A stretch of 64,000 bases of DNA, taken from NCBI RefSeq assembly GCF_030412965.1, contig NZ_JAUHJQ010000001.1, positions 1,080,060 through 1,144,059 on the forward strand, written 5' to 3'. The position numbers were made by a program, and so were the translations under genes. Shown piece after piece: positions 45,885 through 54,933 of the stretch. Position 1 is the stretch's first letter; each line of letters opens with the position of its first letter. Under the pieces are notes generated by a model. The model had not been told where the DNA came from. It saw only the letters and a list, made by a program, of their open reading frames with translations, and did not search any database. Source of the DNA: Nocardioides oceani (lineage in GTDB: Bacteria > Actinomycetota > Actinomycetes > Propionibacteriales > Nocardioidaceae).

Positions 45885-46074
45885 GCCAGACCACCGGAAC
45901 GCAGCAAATGCGTGCCGCGGTTCTGTCCAGATCCGAGTAACGGCGGCCACGGCCGACGCTCCACGCTGCTCTTACTCCGGGCGGCTCGAGATGAGCCAAC
46001 GAACCCGAGATGGCCGAAGGGATCGACGTGACCATCACGAAAAGGCAGTTGATGCGCGTGCAGGGGCGCCAGCG

Positions 46075-47664
46075 ATGAGCGGGCTGATGGCTAGCGATCT
46101 TGAACCGCGGGTCGCTTCTCGAGTGGCGCTAGCCGCGGAGAACGTCAGCAAGACATACGGCGCGACTCGAGCACTCGACGATGTCTCGCTGGAGGTGTCC
46201 GCGGGCGCCATCCACGGACTCATGGGCGGAAACGGCTCGGGAAAGTCGACGTTCATCAAGGCGCTCGCCGGGGTGGTCACGCCTGATCACGGGCGCCTCG
46301 CGCTGCGCGGGGAATGGGTCGACGCACGAGCGCACACTCCCGCTCGGGCCAAGGCTTCTGGCCTGCACTTCGTGCACCAGCAGAACTCCACGTTCCCTGA
46401 CCTGACCGTCGCCGAGAACCTGGCGCTGGGCCGAGGATTCGAGTCGACGCCTCTGAAATCCATCGCCTGGGGCGCGCAGAAGACTCGAGCTCGATCAGTG
46501 CTCCAGCGTTTCGAGATCGACGTCGATCCGGACACGCCGATGGTCCGCCTCTCGCCCGCTGCGCAGATGATGGTTGCGATCGCGCGTGCCCTCCAGGACC
46601 AGGACGCAGCCGACGAGCGCGGAGTGCTTGTCCTGGACGAGCCCACGGCTAGCCTCCCGAAGCACGAAGTCGACGTTTTGCTGACCGCGCTGCGCCGCTA
46701 CGCAGAGGACGGACAGACGATCATCTACGTCTCCCACCGACTCGAGGAAGTCATCTCGATCACCCAGGAGGTCACCGTCCTCCGGAACGGGCGCGTGGCC
46801 TCTCGTCTGGTCGGCGAGCAGATCAGTCACGACTCACTGGTCGCTGGAATAACCGGCGGACAGACGATTGCCGCCGCCGGCGTCTCCGCGTCCGACGGCT
46901 CGGGTCGACGCTCACCCGACGTTCCTGTCGGTGCGCCGGTGCTTACCCTCCGCAGGACGAGCCGCGATCGGCGCACGAACCACGACGCGCTCGTCCTGGG
47001 AGCCGGCGAGATCGTCGGCATCGCGGGACTTCTCGGTTCGGGCCGATCGCGACTGCTCAAGCAGGTGTTCGGGGTCGTGCCTCGAGACGGCTTGCACGTC
47101 GAGCTCTCGGGCGGTCCCCTAACCGGATCCGACGTGCGGGAGGCGATGAAGCGCGGCGTCGCGTTCGTCCCCGAGGACCGCCTGCGCGAGGCAGCACTGC
47201 CCGAGCTCAGCATCGCGGAGAACCTGTCAATCACCAACCTTCGTCAGCACTCCCGCGCAGGATGGATCAAGCCGTCGCGCGAGCGTGGCGCAGCGAAGCA
47301 GCTGATCGCGGAGTTCGCGGTGCGCGCTCCTAGCCCTTCCGCACCGCTCACCGCCCTGTCCGGCGGTAACCAGCAGAAGGTGATCTTGGCGCGTTGGCTA
47401 CAACGGCGCCCAGAGATCCTCCTGCTCGATGAACCCACTCAAGGCGTCGACATCGGCGCCCGCAACGAGATTCACGAGCTAGTCCGAGCAGCCGCTGCTG
47501 CTGGCACAGCAGTTCTCGTCGTCTCATCCGACCTCGGCGAGCTCGCCGCGCTCGCACACCGCGCCGTCGTCGTGAGCGACGGCGACATCGTCGACACCGT
47601 CGATGGGCCTCTGACCGAAGACGGCCTCAACGACGCCGTGTATGCACAGGAGAAGTCGCTATGA
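46075..47664 (+). CDS. Sugar-type ABC importer ATPase (RbsA/MglA-like, two NBDs)
   Basis: A 529-residue ATPase with two nucleotide-binding domains. The first has GGNGSGKSTFIKALAG and VLDEPTASLPKHEVD; the second has a less conserved P-loop region GLLGSGRSRLLKQVFG and ends with LTALSGGNQQKVILARWL and LLLDEPTQGVDIGARNEIHE. This is the RbsA/MglA class that works with a RbsC-type permease, which follows with a 4-bp overlap. I start at ATG 46,075 because upstream residues are not conserved. The missing binding proteins are probably those at 28.9-31.4 kb. Confidence 0.85.
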   Translation: MSGLMASDLEPRVASRVALAAENVSKTYGATRALDDVSLEVSAGAIHGLMGGNGSGKSTFIKALAGVVTPDHGRLALRGEWVDARAHTPARAKASGLHFVHQQNSTFPDLTVAENLALGRGFESTPLKSIAWGAQKTRARSVLQRFEIDVDPDTPMVRLSPAAQMMVAIARALQDQDAADERGVLVLDEPTASLPKHEVDVLLTALRRYAEDGQTIIYVSHRLEEVISITQEVTVLRNGRVASRLVGEQISHDSLVAGITGGQTIAAAGVSASDGSGRRSPDVPVGAPVLTLRRTSRDRRTNHDALVLGAGEIVGIAGLLGSGRSRLLKQVFGVVPRDGLHVELSGGPLTGSDVREAMKRGVAFVPEDRLREAALPELSIAENLSITNLRQHSRAGWIKPSRERGAAKQLIAEFAVRAPSPSAPLTALSGGNQQKVILARWLQRRPEILLLDEPTQGVDIGARNEIHELVRAAAAAGTAVLVVSSDLGELAALAHRAVVVSDGDIVDTVDGPLTEDGLNDAVYAQEKSL

Positions 47665-48740
47665 ACCACATCGCTGAGACCGACATCGACACCGCCGGGT
47701 CCCCCGGGTCGAGGGGAAGCGGTTCGCCGGTCCCGCCGCCCGCCACGGAGGTACAAGAGCAGAAAGCGGCGGAGTCGCGGACGTTCAAGGCACGGTTCGT
47801 AGCGTTCCTCGAGGCCTACGCGCTCTTGGTGCTGCTCGTAGTAATCGCTCTCTTCTTCTGCTTCTGGTCCGAGACTTCGTCGACGTTCCCGACCTTGGCG
47901 AACCTCCGCATCCTCCTCGCGAGCCAAGCGGTAATCGGCGTCATTTCGTTGGGCTTGCTGCTCCCGCTGCTCTGCCAAGAGTTCGACCTGTCGGTAGGCA
48001 ACATCGCCGCACTGACGGCGATCCTCGTCGCTGACTTCGTCAGCGGCGGCGGGAACGTCGTGGCAGCGATTGTTCTCGCGCTCGTGATCGGGATGGCGAT
48101 CGGCGGTGTCAACGCCCTGATCGTGACGAGGCTCCATGTCAACGGCGTCATCACCACCTTGGGCATGTCGACCATCTTGACTGGCGTCATCCTGCAGCAG
48201 ACAGGCGGGCTCGCACCGTCCAGTGACATTCCGCCTGCTCTGACGAACTTCGGCATCGGCATGATCGGCGGCGTACCGGTCATCTTCATCACGTTGATCG
48301 TCATCGCTGCCATCACCTATTTCGTGCTCTGCCACACCTCGCTTGGGCGGCAGATTTACGCCGTCGGTTCGAACCTTGAGGCGGCGAAGCTGGTCGGCCT
48401 GCGCACCGACGGCCTGAAGGCGGCCACGTTCGTGGCCGGCGGCGTGCTGTGCGCTCTCGGCGGCCTGCTGTACCTGTCTCGGGCTGGTGGTGCGTCGCCG
48501 AACGTCGGCATGACGTTCACGCTTCCGGCCTTCGCGGCCGCGTTCCTCAGCGCAGCTGCCGTCCGCCCCGGCAGGTTCAATGTCTGGGGGACCATCGTCG
48601 CCGTCTACTTCCTTGCGGTGCTCAACAACGGCCTGAACCTGGCTGGCGTGGATCCGTACGTCAACGACTGGGTCAACGGCGGCGCACTCATCGTCGGAGT
48701 CGCGCTCGCGACGGTCCTCTACCGGCGCCGGACAACGTGA
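47661..48740 (+). CDS. Sugar-type ABC importer permease (RbsC-like)
   Basis: A 359-residue permease with about nine hydrophobic segments after a 45-residue polar start. The RbsC/AraH family pattern is visible in LLPLLCQEFDLSVGNIAALTAILVADF and NALIVTRLHVNGVITTLGMSTI (shown in part), and in VGSNLEAAKLVGLRTDGLKA. Together with the ATPase it would import a small solute delivered by a lipoprotein receptor. The location between kdhL and kdhMS suggests the solute is a pathway compound, which is inference. Confidence 0.85.
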   Translation: MNHIAETDIDTAGSPGSRGSGSPVPPPATEVQEQKAAESRTFKARFVAFLEAYALLVLLVVIALFFCFWSETSSTFPTLANLRILLASQAVIGVISLGLLLPLLCQEFDLSVGNIAALTAILVADFVSGGGNVVAAIVLALVIGMAIGGVNALIVTRLHVNGVITTLGMSTILTGVILQQTGGLAPSSDIPPALTNFGIGMIGGVPVIFITLIVIAAITYFVLCHTSLGRQIYAVGSNLEAAKLVGLRTDGLKAATFVAGGVLCALGGLLYLSRAGGASPNVGMTFTLPAFAAAFLSAAAVRPGRFNVWGTIVAVYFLAVLNNGLNLAGVDPYVNDWVNGGALIVGVALATVLYRRRTT

Positions 48741-49495
48741 TGCCGCAGTCCAGCGATCTGCACCCCGAACGCCCAGAGGCTGCGCCGCCGTCCGACCCAT
48801 TCCGGGACCCGGCGCTCGTGAATCCCGACGCGGCAGTCGTCACGGTCTGGTCGGACATCGGCTGCCCCTGGGCCTCGCTTGCGCTGCACACACTGCGTTC
48901 CCGCGCGGACGAGCAAGACTTCGACCTGGTGATCGATCACCGCGCCTTCCCGCTCGAGCTGTTCAACAAGCGCCCCACCCCCAAGGGCATCATCGACGTC
49001 GAGGTCACGGCGATCGCAGGTCTCGTGCCGGCCATGGGTTGGCGGCCCTGGTCGGGACCGGAGTCCGAGTACGTCGTGTCGACCCTGCCAGCAATGGCGG
49101 CTGTCCAGGCGGCAAAGTTGGCGAGCGTGGGCGGCCTGAGGGCGAGCGCTGCGCTTGATGCGGCACTCCGAGACGCTTTCTACACCTCGAGCCGCTGCAT
49201 CACCGTTCACAGCGAGATCCTGGACGCTGCCTCCGCTTGCGGCGCGGTGAACCTCGACGCTTTGGGCCAGGCACTCGAAAGTGGTCAGGGGTACGACGAG
49301 GTCTTCAGCCAATGGGCCACTGCGCGCGCGCTTCCCGTGCAGGGGAGCCCGCACCTGTTCGTGACTGATCGGTACGCGGAGCACAATCCGGGCGTCGATT
49401 ACCACTGGACAGGTCGGCCCGGGCTCGGATTCCCGCGCTTCGATCGGTACGACGCCACATGGGCAGATGTCGTCCTTGATCTCGTCGCCACTTGA
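48740..49495 (+). CDS. DsbA/FrnE-like thioredoxin-fold protein
   Basis: A 251-residue protein, starting ATG 48,740 in a TGATG overlap with the permease. The thioredoxin fold begins VVTVWSDIGCPWASLALHTL, then VIDHRAFPLELFNKRP and the typical cis-Pro region VQGSPHLFVTD. Only one Cys sits at the active site (GCPWAS, no CxxC), so it is unlikely to be a disulfide oxidase and is closer to FrnE/2-hydroxychromene-carboxylate isomerase-like enzymes. The specific role is unknown; genetic linkage suggests it acts on a pathway or importer compound. Confidence 0.7.
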   Translation: MPQSSDLHPERPEAAPPSDPFRDPALVNPDAAVVTVWSDIGCPWASLALHTLRSRADEQDFDLVIDHRAFPLELFNKRPTPKGIIDVEVTAIAGLVPAMGWRPWSGPESEYVVSTLPAMAAVQAAKLASVGGLRASAALDAALRDAFYTSSRCITVHSEILDAASACGAVNLDALGQALESGQGYDEVFSQWATARALPVQGSPHLFVTDRYAEHNPGVDYHWTGRPGLGFPRFDRYDATWADVVLDLVAT

Positions 49496-49555
49496 GTTGC
49501 CGCCTGTGCCCCAGCGTCAGGGGTGAGCTGCCCTCGCGCGGCCTAGGGTTCACTC

Positions 49556-50791
49556 ATGTCGATCGAGATTGACCTGCAGGCCGTGGCCGCGGCAGTGCGG
49601 GCGCGCATCCCGGAGCTGGCTTCCACGATTGAGCAGGAAACCCTCACGCAGGTGCCCGAGCTTCGGAGCAAGGATGACCCGGTGCTGGCGGAGGCCGAGG
49701 TCCCGAGCATCCTGTCGGCTCTCACGAGCATCGTAGAGGGGCTGGCAGGGGGCAGGCAGGCGCCCGAGCGAGCCTCTGACGCAGCGCTGCGTGAAGCCCG
49801 GGTCGCCGCTCAGGCCGGCGTCGACCTCCATTCGCTGCTCCGTACCTACCGAGTCGGGCAGTCGACCATGTGGGACGTCATCTTGGAGGAGACCCTCAGG
49901 GTCGTGGACTCCGACGAGCGCCGCATCGCAGTGCTCAAGCAGGCCTCGGACTACCACTACGCGTGGAACAACAAGGTGACGGAATCGGTCATCGCGGCTT
50001 ACCAGACCGAGCACAACGCCTACTTCTTCCGTAGCCAGGACCGCAAGCGACGTGCCACCGTCAACGACATCCTCCGCGGGATCCCGACGGATACCCAGCA
50101 GCTCGGTTACAACCTGCGCACGGAGCACCTAGCTGTCGTGGCTTGGGGCCGATCGCCGGAGGCAAACATCCGCTCGCTCGCGGTGGCTCTTGAAGCACGT
50201 CATCTCACGGTGAGCGGCACCTCCGGCACCTATCTGGGGTGGATCGGAGGAACGGCACTCCGCCGCGTGCTCGACGAACGACCGCAGGCGGTCAAGGTCA
50301 TGCCCGAGACGTTCCTCGCCTTGGGCGACGTTGAACAGGGCATCGAGGGTTTCCGGCTCAGCCATCGGCAAGCCTGGCAGGCGTATCGAGTGAGCAAGCT
50401 CCGCCCTCAGCCCGCGGTTTGGTACGTCGATGTCGCACTCGAGTCCCTGCTCCTGCGGGACCGCCAGGCGGTTCGGGACTTCGTGGCTCGCGAACTAGCC
50501 GCCCTGGACGAGGGCGACAGCCGCGGCGACGTCCTCCGGTCCACGCTGGAGGCCTACTTCCGTTGCGGCCAGAACGCCGCGTCAACGGCTCAGGCCATCC
50601 ATGTGCACGAACGGACGGTGGCCTACCGCCTACGGTCGATCGAGTCTCGTCTCGGTGTGACCATCAGCGCGCGACGCGACGAGCTGGCAGTCGCGCTGCG
50701 GCTCGCGAACCTGCTCAAGGACGTCGAGGGCCTGGGGGATCAGGACGGCGACGTCGGTGCCGGCCCTGAACTTGAATCGCCGCCCCTGTAA
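49556..50791 (+). CDS. PucR/CdaR-like transcriptional activator, second copy
   Basis: A 411-residue paralogue of the regulator at 31,552, colinear over its full length. Matching blocks include the MSIE start, AYFFRSQDRKRRATVNDILRG, LGYNLRTEHLAVVAWG and the HTH AIHVHERTVAYRLRSIESRL near the C-terminus. It lies just upstream of kdhMS and probably activates those genes. The N-terminal helical domain is the likely sensor. Having two copies suggests separate effectors or targets. Confidence 0.85.
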   Translation: MSIEIDLQAVAAAVRARIPELASTIEQETLTQVPELRSKDDPVLAEAEVPSILSALTSIVEGLAGGRQAPERASDAALREARVAAQAGVDLHSLLRTYRVGQSTMWDVILEETLRVVDSDERRIAVLKQASDYHYAWNNKVTESVIAAYQTEHNAYFFRSQDRKRRATVNDILRGIPTDTQQLGYNLRTEHLAVVAWGRSPEANIRSLAVALEARHLTVSGTSGTYLGWIGGTALRRVLDERPQAVKVMPETFLALGDVEQGIEGFRLSHRQAWQAYRVSKLRPQPAVWYVDVALESLLLRDRQAVRDFVARELAALDEGDSRGDVLRSTLEAYFRCGQNAASTAQAIHVHERTVAYRLRSIESRLGVTISARRDELAVALRLANLLKDVEGLGDQDGDVGAGPELESPPL

Positions 50792-50972
50792 GGGCTGGGG
50801 TCATTGTGGTGTAGGCGGTGATCCGGCTCTGTCTTTGTCGGACTGCGTAGTGGTCCGGGCCACTACCTCTCGCGAGACTCCTCGGACTGTCCGTTGAGAG
50901 GGAGGTTCGCATGTTCGAAGCGAATCGATTGCGATCGCCGCGGGAGCTCTGCTGCTCGCGACTGGTGCGGCC

Positions 50973-51860
50973 GTGAAGCCGCCGCCGTTCGACTACGCCG
51001 TGGCGTCCGACCTGAACGAGGCATTCGCCCTCCTCGAGGCCGACGAGGACGCCAAGGTCATCGCTGGCGGGCAGAGCCTCATCCCGCTGCTGAGCCTGCG
51101 GTTCGCCAGTCCGACGCTCTTGGTGGACATCTCCCGCATCCGGGAGCTGCGTGCCATCCGATGTGTCGGCGAGACCCTGAGCATCGGGGCGCTGGCCCGG
51201 CACTCGGACATCGAGACCGATGCCGCGGTCGCCACGTACGCCCCTCTTCTGGCTGCAGCAGCGACCTGGGTAGCGCATCCGCAGATCCGCAACCGCGGCA
51301 CCTTCGGCGGGGCAATTGCACACAGCGACAGCGCAGCTGAGTTTCCAGCTGTGCTGCTCGCGATGGGAGCGACGATCGTCACCCGCTCGTCGGCTGGTGA
51401 GCGCCGAACGGCCGCCCGCGACTTCTTCGGGTCCCACTTCCAGACCAGCCTTCAGCACGGAGAGCTCGTGACCGCCGTCGAGGTCCCGGGCGGTGATGCT
51501 GGGACTCGATGGGGCTTCTCCGAGTTCGCGCGCCGCAAGGGTGACTACGCCATCGGGGGTGCGGCCGTCCATGCCCGCGTCGATGCTTCAGGGACCTGTG
51601 TCGCTGCAAGCGCTGGTTTGATCGCTGCTGGACCCGGACCGACGCCGGCGGACGACCTGGACCTGGAGCTCGTCGGCCGCCGGGTCACCGAGGACGACGC
51701 GCGACGCGCTGTCGATCGGGCGACTCAAGGGCTGACGCCCGAATCCAACGTCCACGGAAGCTCCGAGTTTCGGCGAGCTGTCATTGGAGAGTCGCTCCGC
51801 CGCGCCCTGCACCAGGCCTTCGGACTGCCGACCGTCGACTTCAGGAGGACATCCGCATGA
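50973..51860 (+). CDS. kdhM: 6-hydroxypseudooxynicotine dehydrogenase FAD-binding medium subunit
   Basis: A 295-residue CoxM-type subunit. FAD motifs are VIAGGQSLIPLLSLRF and IRNRGTFGGAIAHSDSAAEF. Its stop overlaps kdhS (ATGA), so the pair is co-translated. The GTG at 50,973 (MKPPPFDYAVASDLNEAF) fits the family start. It should complete the complex with kdhL, encoded 5.1 kb upstream; no other large subunit is adjacent. Confidence 0.78.
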   Translation: MKPPPFDYAVASDLNEAFALLEADEDAKVIAGGQSLIPLLSLRFASPTLLVDISRIRELRAIRCVGETLSIGALARHSDIETDAAVATYAPLLAAAATWVAHPQIRNRGTFGGAIAHSDSAAEFPAVLLAMGATIVTRSSAGERRTAARDFFGSHFQTSLQHGELVTAVEVPGGDAGTRWGFSEFARRKGDYAIGGAAVHARVDASGTCVAASAGLIAAGPGPTPADDLDLELVGRRVTEDDARRAVDRATQGLTPESNVHGSSEFRRAVIGESLRRALHQAFGLPTVDFRRTSA

Positions 51861-52354
51861 AGACTCACATCACCGTCAACGGGGAGGGTCACGAGCGCGA
51901 TGTCGAGCCCCGGATGCTGCTCTCGGACTACCTGCGCCATGAACTTGGATTGACCGGCACGAACGTGGGCTGCGAGCACGGAGTGTGTGGCAGCTGCACC
52001 GTGCTGCTAGATGGGGAGCCGGTCCGTTCCTGCACCATGCTGGCCGTTCAAGGTGCCGGCCGGCGGGTGACCACCGTCGAGGGTCTGGCCACCGAGTCTG
52101 ATCTGCACCCGTTGCAGGAGGCGTTCTCCGCGTGCCATGGGCTCCAGTGCGGCTTCTGCACGCCGGGCATGCTGATGACGCTGTTGCCGGTGTACAACAA
52201 GGGCGAGCGGCTGAGCGACGAGGAGATCCGCGAGGCGATCAGCGGGAACCTCTGCCGCTGCACCGGCTATCAGCAGATCGTCGAGTCCGCGCATAAGGCC
52301 CTTGACCATGCCGCCGCACTCGTCGAGGGCGGCGAGGACACAGCGGCTGACTGA
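51857..52354 (+). CDS. kdhS: 6-hydroxypseudooxynicotine dehydrogenase iron-sulfur small subunit
   Basis: A 165-residue CoxS-type subunit with both [2Fe-2S] motifs complete: GCEHGVCGSCTVLLDGE and the pair LQCGFCTPGML and NLCRCTGYQQIV. It resembles ndhS but is clearly diverged, as expected for a separate dehydrogenase. It is the last gene of the kdhMS unit; 449 bp without a gene follow. Confidence 0.8.
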   Translation: MKTHITVNGEGHERDVEPRMLLSDYLRHELGLTGTNVGCEHGVCGSCTVLLDGEPVRSCTMLAVQGAGRRVTTVEGLATESDLHPLQEAFSACHGLQCGFCTPGMLMTLLPVYNKGERLSDEEIREAISGNLCRCTGYQQIVESAHKALDHAAALVEGGEDTAAD

Positions 52355-52803
52355 CGGCCGCCAGCTGAGAACCTGGGCTCGGCGTACACCCGGGCGGCGC
52401 CGGAATGGCAGGGGACGCTGCCTTGGCTGACCCGAACGTGGCCCGTCGTGGTTCGCCCGGCACCTCTCGGGCGCTCCCAACCGCATCGGGATCGGATGGG
52501 CCCGCCTGATTCCGTATCCCACGCGCCCCGCGTGAGCGCCTCGTACTGGGTTTGCGTCGGTCTGAAGGCACGGCGGGGTGAACCCAGCATCATCACGTTC
52601 TGTGCACTTCCGCAGGTATGCGGGTCGCATTTGTTCGACTGGACGTGATGCGAAGCGTGCCAGCCACGCCAGCATCGGCGTTCACCAGGCACGCCGCCTC
52701 GGCCCTGCCCGCCATCAACGAGGGAGTCGGCGGCAGAAGCGTCATGCGATGAGCGCAGGGCGCCGGACAACGCAAAGCACGTCACCGACGCAAGGTTCAA
52801 CAG
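52355..52803. other. Gene-free stretch between kdhS and TMADH-like gene
   Basis: About 450 bp of mixed composition with no supportable gene. Short open frames here show no domain. It presumably contains the promoter of the TMADH-like gene, but I found no convincing -35/-10 pair or palindrome. A short AAGG precedes ATG 52,804. Confidence 0.45.
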
Positions 52804-54933
52804 ATGCCCCCTGCCGACCACCACAAGGTGCTCTTCGAGCCGATCGAGATCGGCCCGAAGACCCTCCGCAACCGCTTCTACAACGTCCCGCACGGCACCG
52901 CCTACGGAACCCAGCGGCCGGCTACCTGGGCGGCGTACCGGGCCGTCCGCGCGGAGGGCGGATGGGCGGCGGTCTCCACGGAGTTCTCGAGTGTCGGCCC
53001 GAGCAGCGACGAGGTTCCGCTGCACTCCAGTGACATCTGGGACGACGAGGACGTTCGTAGGCACAAGCTCATGGTCGATTCGGTGCATAAGCACGGGGCG
53101 TTAGCGGCCATCGAGCTCCACCATGGAGGCGCCCACGCGATGCGTCGGCTCTCGCGGGAACCGGCCCTCTCGCCTTCCGGCCTCGCGCCCGAGCTCCCTC
53201 CGCCCTTCGGCCCACCAGGAACGCCGAAAGCCATGACCAGGGACGACATCGAGAGGGTCCAGCTGGACTTCGTCGCGGCAGCGCTGAGGGCCCGCGATGC
53301 CGGCTACGACGTCGTGAACGTACTCGCCGGGTATGGCTACCTCTTCGCTCAGTTCCTGTCGCCCTTCCACAACCACCGGGTTGACGCTTACGGCGGCTCG
53401 TTGGAGAACCGCGCCCGGTTCTGGGTGGAGACGCTCGCGCGGATCCGCGACGCCGTAGGTACTGATTGCGCCATCGCCACGCGGATGTCCGTCGAGACCC
53501 AAGGGCCCTGGGGGCACACCATCGACGAGAGCGTGGCTTTGGTTGGCATGGCTGACCGGTTCGTTGACCTGTGGGACCTCAACGTCGGGTCCGTGCTGGA
53601 CTGGGCAAGCGACATCAGTCCTTCAAGGCTCATCCCGGAAGGCAGCAACCTGCCGGTCTTCGAACGGATACGCCACGCGACGACGAAGCCCATCGTCGGA
53701 GTCTCGCGATGGACCAGTCCCGACCTCATGGCGCAGGCGGTGCGTTCGGGGGTCATCGACATCATCGGATCCGCCCGGCAGTCCATCGCAGATCCCTTCT
53801 TCCCCCAGAAGATCCACGATGGCCGCATCGAGGACGTCCGCGAGTGCATGGGTATCAACCTGTGCATCAGCAGCCTCGACCGAGGAAACCTCACCTGTGC
53901 TCAGAACGCGACCGCCGGCGAGGAGTACCGGCGCGGGTGGCATCCCGAGCGGTTCGAGCCGCTCGCGCGACCTGAGGTAGGAGTCTTGGTCGTGGGCGCT
54001 GGTCCAGCGGGTATGGAGGCTGCGATCGGCTTGGCCAGACGAGGGGCCGAGATGGTGCACCTCGTCGACGCTGCTGAACACCTCGGTGGGCACCTTCGAC
54101 CCGCGGTGGAGCTGCCGGGCCTACAGGAGTGGCGACGATTCATCGATCACCGGTCGATCCAGATAGACGGGCTGCCGAACGTGCAGTTCATCGGGTCGAC
54201 CAGGCTGACCGCCGCCGACGTCCGGGACTACGGCGCATCGCACGTAATCCTTGCTACCGGCGCCCGCTGGCTCAGCACGGGAGTGACCCCTCAGACGCAC
54301 GGCCCACTCGAAGGAGTAGCAGAGGGGGCGGACTGGATCTTCACGCCCGAGCAGATCCTCGTCCATGGCCGGCGCCCGGCGCTGGGCAGCCGTGTCACGG
54401 TTTACGACGCGGAGGGCATCTACATGGGCACGGGTATAGCCCAGCTTCTTGCCGACGAAGGCTTCGACGTCTGCATCGTCACCCCGCACGACCAGGTGGG
54501 CGCCGAGGGAGACCTGACGTTGGACGGCCCTGCTGTTCGCAGGTCTCTGCATCGGAGCGGTGTGGGCATGCACCGCGCGATCGTCCTGACCGCGGTCGAG
54601 CAGGGACGCGTCTTCGGAGCGGGTGAGTTCGAAGAGCCGTTCTCGTGCGAGACCGACGCCCTCGTACTGGTCACCATGCGTTCCCCGCTGGACCAGCTGT
54701 ACGGCGAGCTCGTCGATGATCGCGCGGCGCTGACTGCCGCCGGCATCGAAGCGGTCTTCTGCATCGGCGACGCCCTCTCCCCGCGGCCAATCGCTGAGGT
54801 TACGTTCGATGGGCACCGCTTGGCCCGGGAGTTCGAGTCACCCAATCCTGCGGTCGCGCTGCCCTACAAGCGCGAGCCGCTGCACTTGGAGCTCCCGGAC
54901 GGAGACCTGTTCCTCGGGGGGCGGAGTCGGTGA
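52804..54933 (+). CDS. Trimethylamine-dehydrogenase-like flavoprotein with altered cofactor ligands
   Basis: A 709-residue old-yellow-enzyme/TMADH family protein. The N-terminal FMN barrel matches TMADH blocks LFEPIEIGPKTLRNRFYNVP, YGGSLENRARFWVETLARIRD and QNATAGEEYRRGWHPE, and a C-terminal FAD/ADP-like domain follows (LVVGAGPAGMEAAIGLARRG). Two cofactor ligands are changed: the Cys that links FMN in TMADH is Gly31 here (VPHGTAYG), and the iron-sulfur set is Cys348, Ile351, Cys354, Cys365, so one of four Cys is missing. It may therefore hold non-covalent FMN and a modified or no cluster. Substrate is unknown; methylamine from the side-chain branch is unlikely to be proved by position alone. 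Confidence 0.8.
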   Translation: MPPADHHKVLFEPIEIGPKTLRNRFYNVPHGTAYGTQRPATWAAYRAVRAEGGWAAVSTEFSSVGPSSDEVPLHSSDIWDDEDVRRHKLMVDSVHKHGALAAIELHHGGAHAMRRLSREPALSPSGLAPELPPPFGPPGTPKAMTRDDIERVQLDFVAAALRARDAGYDVVNVLAGYGYLFAQFLSPFHNHRVDAYGGSLENRARFWVETLARIRDAVGTDCAIATRMSVETQGPWGHTIDESVALVGMADRFVDLWDLNVGSVLDWASDISPSRLIPEGSNLPVFERIRHATTKPIVGVSRWTSPDLMAQAVRSGVIDIIGSARQSIADPFFPQKIHDGRIEDVRECMGINLCISSLDRGNLTCAQNATAGEEYRRGWHPERFEPLARPEVGVLVVGAGPAGMEAAIGLARRGAEMVHLVDAAEHLGGHLRPAVELPGLQEWRRFIDHRSIQIDGLPNVQFIGSTRLTAADVRDYGASHVILATGARWLSTGVTPQTHGPLEGVAEGADWIFTPEQILVHGRRPALGSRVTVYDAEGIYMGTGIAQLLADEGFDVCIVTPHDQVGAEGDLTLDGPAVRRSLHRSGVGMHRAIVLTAVEQGRVFGAGEFEEPFSCETDALVLVTMRSPLDQLYGELVDDRAALTAAGIEAVFCIGDALSPRPIAEVTFDGHRLAREFESPNPAVALPYKREPLHLELPDGDLFLGGRSR

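Noticed and set aside
45775..46074. N-terminal extension of the importer ATPase into the end of kdhL
   Set aside because: It would overlap kdhL by about 110 bp and carries 100 residues with no similarity to RbsA-type proteins. ATG 46,075 fits the family.
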